Shown: positions 52,094-62,472 of the stretch, piece after piece
Position numbering within the stretch: the first letter of the stretch is position 1
Layout: each line of letters opens with the position of its first letter
From: Clarkia xantiana subsp. parviflora
Taxonomy: Eukaryota > Streptophyta > Magnoliopsida > Myrtales > Onagraceae
Direction of reading: 5' to 3'
Length of the DNA stretch: 64,000 nucleotides
NCBI GenBank assembly: GCA_036873135.1
Contig: JAPTYO010000015.1
Location: 4,672,839-4,736,838 of the forward strand
The notes under the pieces: model-generated
Seen by the model: only the letters and a program-made list of their open reading frames with translations
Told to the model about the DNA's origin: nothing
The model's database searches: none
Translations under genes and position numbers: made by a program

Positions 52094-53467
52094 GAATTCT
52101 CCATCTTTCTTCGGGGGGGTACCTGGAGATACCTTGTCGTTCCATGACTGTCAGCACCTCTGCCATGGAGCAGTTGAGAGGAATGTCAAGATCCTCCCGC
52201 TTATCTTTCTTTGAGGAACGCCTATCGTCCATCCGATCCGGACGGCCTCGATTCTTGCCACTGTCGGGTTTACCCTTTGACTTACGATCGTCGAAAGGTT
52301 TAACCGACTGCTTCCCTTTGTTCGACTTTGGGGGCTCCAGTTCTCCCGCGGCTATCTTCGACTCCTGGACGTCGATCTTTCGTTTCACCCTCTTCTGTAA
52401 TGCCTCCATATTCCACACAGCTTTCTCAGCCACGCTGTGCATCAAGTCGGAGCCATAGGGGGCTGTCAGGTTCCGAATGAAGGTACGGATGGTTTCGCCC
52501 TCTGAGATTTCCTCGTCTATCTCTGCTACGCTGGCTGTGTACCGCTGGTAATAGTGCGCCAGTGATTCGTCGGGCCTTTGCACCACCTGGGTCAGGGACC
52601 TCACGCTCTTCAATAAACGCCTCCGACCCTGGTACTGCTGAATAAATCGGTCGTGCATGTCTGCCCAGCAAGTGATGCAGCCTGGGGGCAGACTAAAGAA
52701 CCAGGTCAGGGCTCTTTCTCCAAGTGTGTTCGGGAACAGCGTACACACTATGTCTTCACTCGGGGCTCTTCCCAGACACGCCATGAGGTGCTTCTGGACA
52801 TGGCGAACTGGATCTCCTTCGCCATCATACTCCTTTATCGTGGGGATGCCTAGCCCAGGCAGGGCTAGGGTGTCAATGAGTCGGGGGACGAAGGGATGAG
52901 TGGATCGATCCCTTAGCTCCGACACCAGCGGCTTCTGCTCTCCCATACAGATGTTCACGATCTTTACCACCTGGTCGGGAGTGATGGGACCATTCAGGGG
53001 AATGGTCCTGTGCTGTACTGGTCCTGGTCCATCAACCACGAACCTCTCCGGCTGACCGGTTGCCCTACCTCTGTCCTGGCCTCGGGGCGGGGCTTCCTGT
53101 GCGTTCTGACCCTGTATTGGTGGGGCCACTTCCTCCAACGGGGGCATCTCCTCCTGCCTCCTTGCAGCCTCTCTCCGATCCAAGAGAGCCTCCACGGCTG
53201 CCAGGAACATGGGCATGGCTTCCGCCACGGCCCTTGTCAAGTCTGCAGCTGGGGGGCCTCCTGCCCTCTCTTGCCCTGGTGCTGAGGAGCAACATCTTCG
53301 GGATCTCCATTGTGCCCCCCTGTCTGGGAGAGCTCAGCCGGGGGATGGTTCTGGTTTTCCTCCTGTTCCGGTACTGAATCCAGATTCGTTGCAGCGGGGT
53401 GACGGGAACCACCGGATTGTCCCTGTCTTCTGTGCTTGCCAGCCGCCATTGATCGAGTAGAAGGCAT
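52005..53467 (-). pseudogene. gag of element G
   Basis: ATG at 53467 (MPSTRSMAAGKHRRQGQ). The frame is open upstream through the primer site into the LTR. A one-base change in a G-run near 53245 moves the frame, then an open stretch runs from 53240: DAMPMF-like block EAMPMFLAAVEALLDRREAA, ERALTWFFSLPPGCITCWAD, EIDEEISEGETIRTFIRNL. A C-run of seven near 52112-52118, where A has six, breaks the frame before the zinc knuckle. Otherwise it is close to the complete gag. Confidence 0.88.
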
Positions 53468-53484
53468 ATCAGCCTTTTGCTTGC

Positions 53485-53502
53485 TTCCCACAGACGGCGC
53501 CA
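53485..53502 (-). other. primer binding site of element G
   Basis: Minus strand TGGCGCCGTCTGTGGGAA, one base after the LTR end at 53504. Confidence 0.88.
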
Positions 53503-53503
53503 A

Positions 53504-54199
53504 TGTTGGATCACGGTGGAACTCCGGTACGGACTTTGACGGCAATCCTAGCTCCTTCGCTCCACGGTATCCTGCAAGAGGGGATAGACCGGGCGGTGAC
53601 CCAGAATCCCTCTCCGATGCTTAAATGAGTATCTCGTATGACTGGAAAGCAGTAATCTCAAAGTGTATTGAACTCAACGTAAGTCTTTCTGTGGTGATCT
53701 CCTGCCCTTTTATAGGCAAAGAGATGCCTCAGGTACCTGGCGAACCGTTAGGGGTGGTTAGCCCGTATCCCGCATATCTCGGACGTGATCTCGCGTATCT
53801 CAGCCATGCCCCGCGTATCTCGGCCACGCTCCGTGTATCTTAACCACGTTCCGCGTATCTCGGCCACGCCCAGCATATCTTGGCCTTATCCTCTGATAAC
53901 GAGTCCCGACTCCCGTCGGGGACTCCAGAGTTATCTCGTTGTGTCACCGCTCGGGGGCCCTCGTCATCGTGACAGGGCCAATCATTCTCAGGGATTCATC
54001 ATCGGGGCCTACTTAAAGGCTTCTCATCGGGAGCTCTAGCTCAACCGTCGGGACCGACTCTATCGGGACCTTGCTTCATCGGGACTCCCTTCGTCGGGAC
54101 CCTTCTCCTAGGTCATCTTGACATTCATTTTGGGCCTGGTGGGCCTGTTTGCCGTTTCTTCCCCGTTAAAGGGCCTGACGGCTGTAATCGAACCCATCA
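53504..54199 (-). repeat. 5' LTR of element G (696 bp)
   Basis: It is the pair of 43133-43829 with a handful of differences by eye. TATAAAAGG lies at about 53706-53714 (minus), 20-bp U3 repeats at about 53760-53885, and a GACTCCCGTCGGGGACT inverted repeat near 53907-53925. It is flanked by CGCCC at 54200. Confidence 0.93.
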
Positions 54200-54204
54200 C
54201 GCCC

Positions 54205-54735
54205 CAGCCAACCACCTCCGGTCTAGATTGACGCCGCTGACCCCGTCCTCGACCAGCCGACCAGACGCGGTGTGTCCGAGTCCGGTCGTCACGCCGCCCG
54301 AAGCCGCTGAGTCGCCCTCTCCCTTGGCGGCCGGTCCAAGCCAAAATTCCACCCCAAATCAAACCTAATAAAGTTCCATAAGAGGTGTGGTGACTTAATT
54401 GGGTTGATTGGGTGACAAAATTGAAAAATGAGGTGGAGGAGAAAACCTAGGTTGGAGGATGAGAAAAGGCTCTTAAAAAGGTGGAGAAGGAGGAATGTTC
54501 TAGAAAAGATGAAGGTGGAGGAAATAATGAAGAGGAGCCTTAAGCATGCCTTATAAAGTGGTATGCTAGGGATTTTCTCTAAAAGACTCCAATAAAAAGG
54601 AGACACGAATAAAAGGACACAATCCAAAGGCTAAGTAAAACGAGACCAAGGCTCGTAATTCTTACCCTCATATAATATCTCTGTATAACGTAAATCTGCT
54701 TAATCTAATAAAAGCATTTTTCGCGTATGTGTTAA
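54205..54735 (+). other. element K untranslated region, left of the MITE
   Basis: It continues the GC-rich sequence cut at 43132, then becomes AG-rich. A weak minus-strand frame (54627-54289) shows no recognisable protein. Its place, between the antisense gene and the polypurine tract, matches the non-coding region in A and B. Confidence 0.5.
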
Positions 54736-54743
54736 GCTTCTCT

Positions 54744-55830
54744 TAGGGCTGGGCATGGTTCGGTTCTTGGCCGAACCGGTTCAGAACCGAACCGGAACCA
54801 GATTTTAGGTTCAGTTGGTTTTCTGTATCAGGTAAGAACCGAACCAGATTTTAGGTCCTAGAACCGAACCATAGGAGAACCGGTTTTGAACCTTTTTTCA
54901 TTTTTTTTTACTAAAATTCTAAATATACACCTTTTTTTTTACTAAAATTCAAAATATACAGCCAATATAGAACTATTCCTGTGTTAAGTTTTGAGTTCAA
55001 AACTAAACTCAATTGATAGTAGAACTGATATGAGGTAACATAATATATAATAACTATATATAAGTAAACAAACCTGCTACGACCACCTATATATCCAATA
55101 TGAACCAAACCCAAATAGTGAAGGATCTACCCTATGGGTGTAAACGATTCAAGCTACTCGTGAACTTCTCGAGATCGATTTGGTCGATATTCAAATTTGA
55201 ATCGCTAAATTTCGAGTCGAGTTGAACTTTTTTTGATACCGAGTCGAGTTCGAGTTCACTTGTACTCGAATCGAGAGGCTCGCGAGCCTAATCGAGCTTT
55301 TTTGTTTTGCATATTCGAGTCGAGTTCGAGTATTTTGAGTTTTACGTAATAATATTATATATGTATATATTGAGTCGAGGAAGAGTTCGACCTCGAGCTA
55401 AGATGCACCATTTATTATTTAATTGAATTTTTAACCTTATCGAGCCGAACTCGAACATGTCAAGTATGGCACCGAGTCGAGCTCGAGCTTGAAAAATTAA
55501 GGCTCGGTCAAGTTCGAGCTCGAGTAAACTGAGTCGAGTCGAGCTTGCCGGATACTCGGCTTGTTTATAGCCCTTTAATCTTAAAAAAAAAAAAGATGCA
55601 AAAGTGTGTTACTATTTAATAATTTAGGCTTTATGTAATAAAAGTGGTTCTGAAAAACTTGTTCAAAACCGGTTCGGAACCTGTTTTGAACCAGTTGAAA
55701 ACTGCTCCATATATTCCTTATCAAAACCGAACCATTTAAGAACCGGTTCAGTCAGAACCGGTTTGTATTGGTTCGGTTCCGGTTCGGTTCCGATTCGGTT
55801 CGCCCGAACCGGTTTTTATGCCCAGCCCTA
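54744..55830. mobile_element. hAT-type MITE with a nested inverted-repeat insertion
   Basis: Perfect 13-bp terminal inverted repeats TAGGGCTGGGCAT...ATGCCCAGCCCTA are flanked by the 8-bp duplication GCTTCTCT (54736-54743, 55831-55838). Eight-base duplications and TAGGG-type ends are hallmarks of the hAT superfamily. It contains no transposase. Most of the sequence is made of GAACCGG/CCGGTTC motifs. A second AT-rich insertion occupies about 55136-55573. Confidence 0.9.
55136..55573. mobile_element. nested inverted-repeat element inside the MITE
   Basis: The left end GGGTGTAAACGATTCAAGC and right end (reverse complement) GGGCTATAAACAAGCC are imperfect inverted repeats. The interior is rich in TCGAGTCGAG and CTCGAGCT motifs, unlike the surrounding MITE. 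No clear duplication was found at the ends, so the limits are approximate. Confidence 0.5.
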
Positions 55831-55838
55831 GCTTCTCT

Positions 55839-55986
55839 AACCAGGGGCAAGGAAAATCACGGCACGTCTCGAGCACTCGATAAAGGCCGGGATCATCACA
55901 GAGGTACGCCTTATAACTCGCTTGGGCTATACTCTGCAAAAATAGAGTCAAGTAAAGGTTGAACCATTTCTTGACTCGGGGGCAAA
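55839..55986 (+). other. 3' end of element K with polypurine tract
   Basis: Short non-coding stretch ending TTGACTCGGGGGCAAA (about 55971-55986), the same GGGGGCAAA tract as in A and B, directly before the LTR start TGTTGG. Confidence 0.7.
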
Positions 55987-56514
55987 TGTTGGTTATACGC
56001 CTAAGCTATTACAAATTGGACCCGATAATTGGCCCACAATCGATTATAATTCGAAACTTGGAAAACAGACACCTGAGGCTCAACACATAAACCCTTGCTC
56101 GGGTTACCCTAACAAGTTACTAGAGATACCCACCCGGGTACCCCCCCCCCCCCTCCGTCCGGACGAGTTCCCCTCGCCCGGACCCCTACCCCTGGACGAT
56201 ATTCCCTCCGGGGCTTGCCCTCATAGGCCATTTACCAACACTTAGCCATATTATGTTTATCTACGGTCAAATTGAAATAAAACAAACCATATTTACGGTC
56301 AATGCAACCTTATATTACGAAACTGCCATAACCGGACCAGGAAATCACCGGAACCGGGGTGGTCCAAGAGGAACTCTATAAATAGAGACCTCCTCTCCTT
56401 ATTTGAAGGTACTTCATCACTCTCTCTCTCTAAGCTCATTACCTCTCTCTAAATCTTATACTTAATTAAGCATCGGAGTGGGCTTACCGGAAACCCCCTC
56501 CCCGGTGCACATTT
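55987..56514 (+). repeat. 3' LTR of element K (right end lost)
   Basis: It starts TGTTGGTTATACG. TATAAATAGAG lies near 56378-56388, then CT-rich sequence and TTAATTAAGCATCGGAGTGG, the same downstream block as in the A, B, G and H LTRs, then TTTGCAGG. It contains a C-run (about 56140-56152). No CCAACA-type end is found before the sequence turns into short repeats and a copia leader. Confidence 0.7.
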
Positions 56515-56640
56515 GCAGGTATACGAGAAGAAGGAAGCCCACGAAGCGAGGATACGGGAAGAACAAGCCATAAAGCAGGAATACGAGAAGTAGAAGCCCA
56601 AGAAACGGGAATACTAGAAGGAGAAGCCCACGAAGGACAA
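56515..56640 (+). repeat. about 30-bp purine-rich repeats
   Basis: Four imperfect units with the core GATACGAGAAG(A/T)AGAAGCCCA-like sequence follow TTTGCAGG of the K LTR. They end where copia leader similarity begins, around 56650. Confidence 0.65.
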
Positions 56641-57318
56641 TCGTGTGCAAACAGCGGCAGAAGTACGCACTAGGATAGACATGTTGTGATGGTTGCAAAT
56701 GCCTAGGATCCATGTCTAGAAGTACGCATGTTTGATTGATATCATGAATCGCAGGTCAGTCCCAAATGTTTTAAAATTGAAAATCAGTCGCCAAAGATGC
56801 ATGTTTGATTTGGTTTGATCACGCATGATGCATATGCATGAATGTTGAGGATGTAGCCGCATGTGATAATTTATTTGAGAAGTATAATTATATATGCTAG
56901 CATGAGTTCCTCAGAACATTAGACGCATGACGCGTATGCATGATGTATGAAATGTTTCATGGACATGGCTTGCATATGATAATTTGCTTGTGTGGTAGAA
57001 TTGTGTATGCGTGCATGAAATCCTCGAAGCGTTTTGAAAGGGCCTCGGAAAGCCAATATCGGGTGTGCGTAAAAACACCCCGTTCCAGTAAAAACGATTA
57101 TAACCTTTTTAAAAGACTGGTCTATTAAAAAGAAGACGTCGGTAATGTAACTCTTTCACGATCCTCTTCCCTCGGTTTACTGGCAGTCAGTTTGGTTAGA
57201 TGTCTGATGAATCATTATTAGTCGCCTTCTTTCTCATAGATATCCGATGTACGCAATTCATTTTCCAAAATGTTATTGTGTCTCCCTGATTTGCATGATT
57301 ATCAATGTGTTAGTATTT
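56641..57318 (+). other. copia leader fragment (element N)
   Basis: Non-coding. It is similar to 35115-35800 of copia D through shared blocks such as GACATG(C/T)TGTGATGGTTGC and GCATGATGCATATGCATGA. It shows a leader conserved between two copia families with different gag proteins. Confidence 0.65.
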
Positions 57319-57412
57319 ATGGCTGCGATCAGTAATGTTATCTCCCAAATGAACAAGGGGATGAGATTGAATGGTAACAATTATAAGATGAAAGCATGTT
57401 AGGCCAGAGAGA
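57319..57412 (+). pseudogene. copia gag start (element N), cut by LTR J
   Basis: ATG at 57319: MAAISNVISQMNKGMRLNGN and NYKMKAC, then TAG. The LNGNNYxxWK-type motif is the usual copia gag N-terminus. The TAG stands where a Trp or similar codon is usual. The reading is cut at 57413 by a minus-strand LTR. Confidence 0.6.
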
Positions 57413-57867
57413 TGTTGGATTATGGTGACTAATCTGACAGAAATGAAACCCTAGATACATGCATGGTAACTAATTACGCAGCGGAAGAAAGTGCACATAC
57501 CTTTAACGATTTCTGTAGCCCAAGATCTTCGAAGGGAGTTCTTGATATTCACAGCAAAGCCTCCTTCGATTCTCGCGGGATGGAACTTACTTGGAGTAAA
57601 TTGCTCGTCGCAATTTAGGCACCTCCTAGGTGTATGTTTCGGCCGAACCTAAGTGGGACTAGGGGGATGGTTATAATCTCAACACTTGGGAAGAGAGAAT
57701 GAGCACTTAATAAGTCAACATAGTCCTCTATATATTGGAGTGGAGGTGGGAAAATCTCACCTCCTTACTCCTTATGTTCGGCGCCGACCTAGTGTGGGTG
57801 GGAGGCCCGATTTTGGGACTCCCATGTCACATTGGATTTAGGCCTAGCTCAAATACCTAATGTGACC
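57413..57867 (-). repeat. copia LTR J, minus strand, cut by element H
   Basis: The minus strand ends ATAATCCAACA at 57413. It has the copia LTR landmarks TTCGGCCGAAC, CGCTGCGTAATTAG and a TATATAG box (minus, near 57733), of the same broad family as C1, D, E and F. Its other end is cut by LTR H at 57868. Confidence 0.75.
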
Positions 57868-58599
57868 TATTGGATCATGATTGGAACTCCGGCACGTTCT
57901 TGACGGAAGTCCGAACTCCTTTGCTCCAAGTAATCCTGCAAAAAGGGATAGACCGGGCGGTGACCCAAAATCCCTCTCCGATGCATAAATGAGTATCTCG
58001 ATGTAGGCAAGCATGTATGAGAGTATGAGTGTATGAGTCCTGAGGTAATTCCTTCCTTTATATAGGGGTGGAGTTACCCCAGTTACCTGTTGAGATAACT
58101 GCTAGGGGCAGTTAGCCCACGTTCCGTCTTTTCAGGCCACTTCCCCACTACGCTGATAGTGGGCGTGTTTCTCGGCCTCATCCTCTGGTGGCAAGTCCCG
58201 ACGGATGTCGGGGACTCCAGAGTTATCTCCTTTGGTCACCGCTCGGGGACCCTCGTCATCGGGACGGGCCAACATCCTCAGGGATTCAACATCGGGGCCT
58301 ACTCAAAGGCATTCCATCGGGGCCTACTCAAAGGCATTTCATCGGGGCCTACTCAAAGGCATTTCATCGGGAGCATCCAGCTCATATGTCGGGACCGACC
58401 TTGTCGGGACCCCTCATATCTGTCCTCTAGGCCTCTTTTGGAGCCCAGTGGGCCTACTTAAAGGCATATCATCGGGAGCGTACAGCTCATATGTCGGGAC
58501 CCCTCATATTGGTCCTCTAAGCCTCTTTTGGAACCCGGTGGGCCTACTTCACCGTTTACTCGTCGTTAATGGGCCTTACGGCTATATTGAAACCCATCA
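57868..58599 (-). repeat. 3' LTR of element H (732 bp)
   Basis: On the minus strand it starts TGATGGGTTTCAATATAGC and ends CATGATCCAATA (TA instead of CA, one change). Three 25-bp repeats (about 58291-58366), a later partial duplication of the LTR start region (about 58450-58560), an AGTCCCGAC..GTCGGGGACT inverted repeat (58194-58216) and a TATATAAAGG box (about 58056-58065) are seen. The adjacent TTTGCCCCCAAGA is the polypurine tract (minus). Confidence 0.9.
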
Positions 58600-58995
58600 T
58601 TTGCCCCCAAGACATGAGGGACTTACAGTTCGTCGTGTCGTCCAACTCCGGACCTTCCGATATTGGCATCGGAGGTTTTTAACTTTACAAAAAATCTTCT
58701 GACGCGGATCTTCTTATCCACGATTCCCCGATATTTCGAGGATAACCACCAAATCCGAAAAGATTTCTCGGTTACTCAACTATTAAATGCAGTGGGTGAT
58801 GAAGTGACGGCTTGGGTACCCGTGTCTGCTTTTTCTGAAAAAGCACTTTTTAGCCGTTTTGTCGTTAGCGTCTCAACGACTCAGGTTGAAACGTTTCATC
58901 TTCAACGGTCCGGATTGAAACGTCTCTTCGGCTATCTTCTCTCCTATAAAACCCCCAAATCTTGGCACTATTCACTTCTCCTCCACCGCTTCAGC
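58600..58995 (+). promoter_or_regulatory. promoter region of the element H antisense gene
   Basis: TATAAAA at 58945-58951 (CTCCTATAAAACCCC), 45 bp before the ATG at 58996, closer than in A, B and G. Upstream a CTGAAAAAGCACTTTTTAG stretch near 58836 corresponds to the inverted repeat in A and G. There is no coding sequence. Confidence 0.58.
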
Positions 58996-61931
58996 ATGTC
59001 TGGTAAGATTTCCTCCTATGATTCCGAAAAAACTGTTAGCATAGTTTTTCTTTTATCTCTATCAACTTACCCGGACTTTTCCAAAATCCAACCATGCCTT
59101 TTCTTGCCATGATTAATTTCTAGACGGTGAATCCAGTTCTGGGGGGAGAAAATCCTTCAAGTTTGATTATGTTTATAATGAAATCACGGAAGACGCTTAT
59201 GACGAAGCCCTCCGGGAAGGAAGTATCACTTCCACCTGGGAGCCTCGCTACCCCTATCCTCGCCCTCGCGTCCCGGGCAACCCTGTGGTCACTCGTCCCC
59301 AGGAAGGGGAGGTATTTCTCTCCACTGGGCAAGTATCAGCGGGGATCCGGTTCCCTTTCTGTGGGGATCTAGTCGAGATGTGTGATTATTACAAAACACA
59401 TCCGACTAATTTTTCCCCCCACGCCATCCGTGTGTGGAACGCCTTCCAGGTCCTTTGCCTCCGCCAGAAGTGGACCTATAGCCTCTGACTTTTCCGGACC
59501 TTCTACGGGATGAAGTGCAACGATGTCGGGGTCTGTGCCTTCTACCCACGGATGCCCAAATGGAGCAAGACGCAGCTCTCCTGATATAGCTGGAACGGTG
59601 ACACCTGGAAGGTCGCCAAAGGTCGGGGGCTCATCACTGACTCGGGGCTCATCACTGACTCGGGGCTTGACAACAGCGGCTGGAAGAAGAATTACTTCTT
59701 CATCCGGAACAGTTCCATCCCATGGCCCCGATGGGAGGTTGAAGCAGACCCTCCTCCCGCTTATCACACCTACTCAGCGGAGGATTTTCAAATTCTCCAA
59801 TGCATCCAACTCTATCGTTGGGGGATTCCTTCGCTCCCCTCGATGCCAACTCCATCGTGGAGCGGGATCTGGTTCTGGTCGGGATCCGTCTCCTCGATGC
59901 TGCCTCCGGGGGTCAACTCTACGACGGCCCCTCCAATGCCGTTCCTTGGGTAATATTCTAATTACACCTTTGTTTTCGTCTTTGCAGCTAAGAAGGTATC
60001 AATGCTGACCAATATCATGCTTAAGCAGGCGGAGACCGATGCCGTCCAACGTCCCGCGCGGAAGAGGAAGTCCTCAAAGAAGGCCGCCTCCTCATCGGCA
60101 CCTCCATCTGCGGAGCAGGCCAAGCGGGCCCGGGTGGACAAGATGTAGAGGATCTTCAACACCCAGACTCCCGAAAAAGGTAAGCAGCTCAGATTAGCCA
60201 TCCAATTATACAAAAAGCGTATTCCCAAGGAGTTAATCCCCTCCGATAAGAAAACCAGAATCAAAGGGATCAACCGCATCCTGCAAGGAAAAACTCCCCG
60301 CATTCTCAAAGCGGGTTATTACAATTACTACGGGAAAGACCAGTATCTCTCCCGTCGCGTCGTTTGGCGTAAGGATCCCGATCAACTCCCTGATTATCTT
60401 TCTAAAGCTTCTCGTCCTCCAGCTGCAGGTCAATCGGGAGCTGGAGCTCCGGCGGGGGTGCCACCCTCCGACGATCGGGTTGGAGAGCCCCTACTTCCAC
60501 TTCCTGCCCCGAGAGGATCGAGGACTGAAGATGCCCCGACGGACGGTCAGTTCCGTCGGGTGGTTGACCTGGACATTTCCCACTCTTCCGAGGAGGTGAG
60601 CGAAGGTCAAGCCCTGATTCGTCGTCGGGGGGTGAGGCAGACCCCGTTGGAGCCAACTCCCGAGGGCAAGTATTCGTCGGTTTTGAGCCTAACTCCTAAA
60701 GGGACGACTGGGTCTCACGGCGGCTCGGGGGCACGCACCTCCGATACTCAGGTCGTCCTTCCCCCTCTCCCCTTAGACGGGAGTTTCTATCAGCTCTACA
60801 CCCCCGACAAAGCGCCGGCTCCTTGGACCCCGATCGAGTCACTGCGAGGGGTCCTGCTCCGTCGGGGCGATGCACCACCGGAACTGGGTCTGCACTTGCT
60901 GGCAGGTTCAGTTCCGCCATCTCTAAAGCTTCCGCTCTCCTTGGCTCGGGCGGACATCCACACGGACATTCGCGAAATGGCCATTCGCCGCGTGGAGGTA
61001 AGGTTTCCTGTTTTTACACTTAGTATATAAGGCAAAATATTCTCATGTACTAACCTCTTCCTTTCTTTTTCACAGGAAATGGCGGACCAACACCGCTGTT
61101 TCGGGTACATCCTGGCCCTTGAGGAGGCCCTTGAGCGGGAGCGAGCCAAGGCGGCCCCCGAGGTCCTGGCCAAGCTCGAGGAGGATTTGGCTGCCTTCCA
61201 ATCATCGAAGAGCAAACTTGTTAAGGAGCAGACCCTCCTTAGCCAGAAGACTCGGGACCTCCAGAGGCAGGTCCACGACTTCGAGCGATTGTTGAGGCAG
61301 GAGCAGCAAAAGCTCAAGGAAGAGCAGCAAAATCACGCGGAGGATCGGGACAGGCTCGTCCTCGAAAAGAAGGCTCTTTGAGGACTTCAAGGCGGGACTG
61401 GAGGCTGAGAAGGTCCTTCTCACCAATCGGTCCCAACAGATGGAGCGGGAAATCGCTGAGTTTCCCACCAAGCTTGCTGAGGCTGAGGCCAAGGGTTGGG
61501 AAGATTACCGGGGCTCCGAGGATTTCAAGGTGGACGCGGTGAGGTTCTGCAACGCGGAAATGGAGACCACCTTGCTCAATGTTGTTGAGGAACTCCATCT
61601 GGAGTATGGCAATGCCATTGACTTCACCAAGTCTCAGACTCTCGCCCCCTTCGCGGAGAGGTACTTCAACCTTTCAGAGGAGAGCGATGAGGCCAACACC
61701 CCCGAGGGAATTGCGGGTGCCGAAGGCACGGTGGAGCCTCCAAGTACAGACCTCCCGACAGCTGATCCCCCGACAATCGACCCTTCGGCGGCTGACCCTT
61801 CACTGGCTGACCTCCAAGGGTCCGATCCTCCCTCGGCCAATCTTCAGGGGTCCGATCCTCCGATCGCGGAGCCTTCTGCCACGGATCTCGTGGACTCTGC
61901 TCCCCTCAATGCTGCCAAGGACCAAGCTTAA
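58996..61931 (+). pseudogene. antisense gene (aORF) of element H, four exons
   Basis: Unknown function. Exon 1 ATGTCTG (58996-59002), donor GTAAGA, acceptor TTTCTAG. Exon 2 is 59124-59949: GEVFLSTGQVSAGIRFPFCG, FSPHAIRVWNAFQVLCLRQ, LFRTFYGMKCNDVGVCAFYP (Transposase_28-like). Exon 3 is about 59988-60997: RKRKSSKK, VLKAGYYN-like ILKAGYYNYYGKDQYLSRRV, LHLLAGSVPP. Exon 4 is 61076-61931: long coiled coil, AEMETTLLNVVEELHLEYGN, acidic Pro-rich repeats, end KDQA. Lesions: TGA near 59487, TGA near 59583, a frameshift near 59822, TAG near 60146, and a frameshift near 61379. An 18-bp duplication (GLITDS twice) lies near 59629-59664. Confidence 0.75.
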
Positions 61932-62032
61932 CGCTTTATTTTTGGAATCGTTATAATTTCCTTCTCCTGTCACGAACCTTCAGGCCTTTATAATATCAAC
62001 TTATTTTGGTTCCGATTATCATTGCACGTCAC

Positions 62033-62345
62033 TTATTAAGGTGATTCAACACGCCACTTAAGACGTTTTAACCACGCCACTTAGGGCAATTTAACTACGC
62101 CACTTAAGGCGATTTAACCACACCACTTAAGGTGATTTAGCCATGCCACTTAAGGAAATTTAACCACACCACTTAAGGCGATTTAGCCATGCCACTTAAG
62201 GAAATTTAACCACCACTTAAGGCGATTTAACTACGCCACTTAAGGCGATTTAACCACACCACTTAAGGCAATTTAACTATGCCACTTAAGGCGATTTAAC
62301 CACACCACTTAAGGCGATTTAACCACACCACTTAAGGCGATTTAA
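62033..62345 (-). repeat. about 22-bp tandem array of element H
   Basis: About 13-14 units with the minus-strand core AATCGCCTTAAGTGGTGTGG. It has the same CGCCTTAAGTGGTG core as the longer units of A and G, in a simpler array. It lies between the convergent ends of pol and the antisense gene. Confidence 0.88.
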
Positions 62346-62405
62346 CTGTACTTAGAATAATAAATCTAAGAACAATCTGATCGGAAGCAACCTTTTTATT
62401 CATTG
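62346..62405 (-). terminator. sense poly(A)-signal region of element H
   Basis: Minus strand: AATAAAAAGGTTGCTTCCGATCAGA, then CTTAGA-TTTATTAT-TCTAAG, an inverted repeat (62351-62370). It is the counterpart of the A and G signals. Confidence 0.5.
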
Positions 62406-62472
62406 ATGGCTCAAAACCTGTTTTCATCGAATCAAAACGATAAACAACTTGCACCACTAAAGGCGACTAATA

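Larger units (their letters stand above)
43133..54199 (-). mobile_element. Tat-type Ty3 element G, complete, minus strand, nested in K
   Basis: Length is 11,067 bp. LTRs are 697 and 696 bp, and CGCCC flanks both sides (43128-43132, 54200-54204). Read on the minus strand: LTR (54199-53504), primer site, gag (53467 to about 51900), protease, RT, two RNase H, integrase (to 47878), tandem repeats, antisense gene (on the plus strand, 44382-47097), polypurine tract, LTR (43829-43133). It is very close to A. Few LTR differences by eye suggest it is the youngest complete element. Small frameshifts and stops are present in gag, pol and the antisense gene. Confidence 0.93.
39908..56640 (+). mobile_element. 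older Tat-like element K, 3' part, split by element G
   Basis: The pieces 39908-43132 and 54200 to about 56640 join across element G (target-site duplication CGCCC). Together they give an antisense gene (minus, 39960-42302), its upstream region, a 3' end with polypurine tract GGGGGCAAA (55978-55986) and a 3' LTR starting TGTTGGTTATACG. gag and pol are not in the window. A hAT MITE (54744-55830) lies in the untranslated part. The right LTR end is cut and joined to a copia leader. Confidence 0.7.

Noticed and set aside
54289..54627. Hydrophobic minus-strand frame of about 112 residues in element K
   Set aside because: Leu/Phe-rich low-complexity translation of an AG-rich strand, with no homologue recognised and no matching frame in A, B, G or H.
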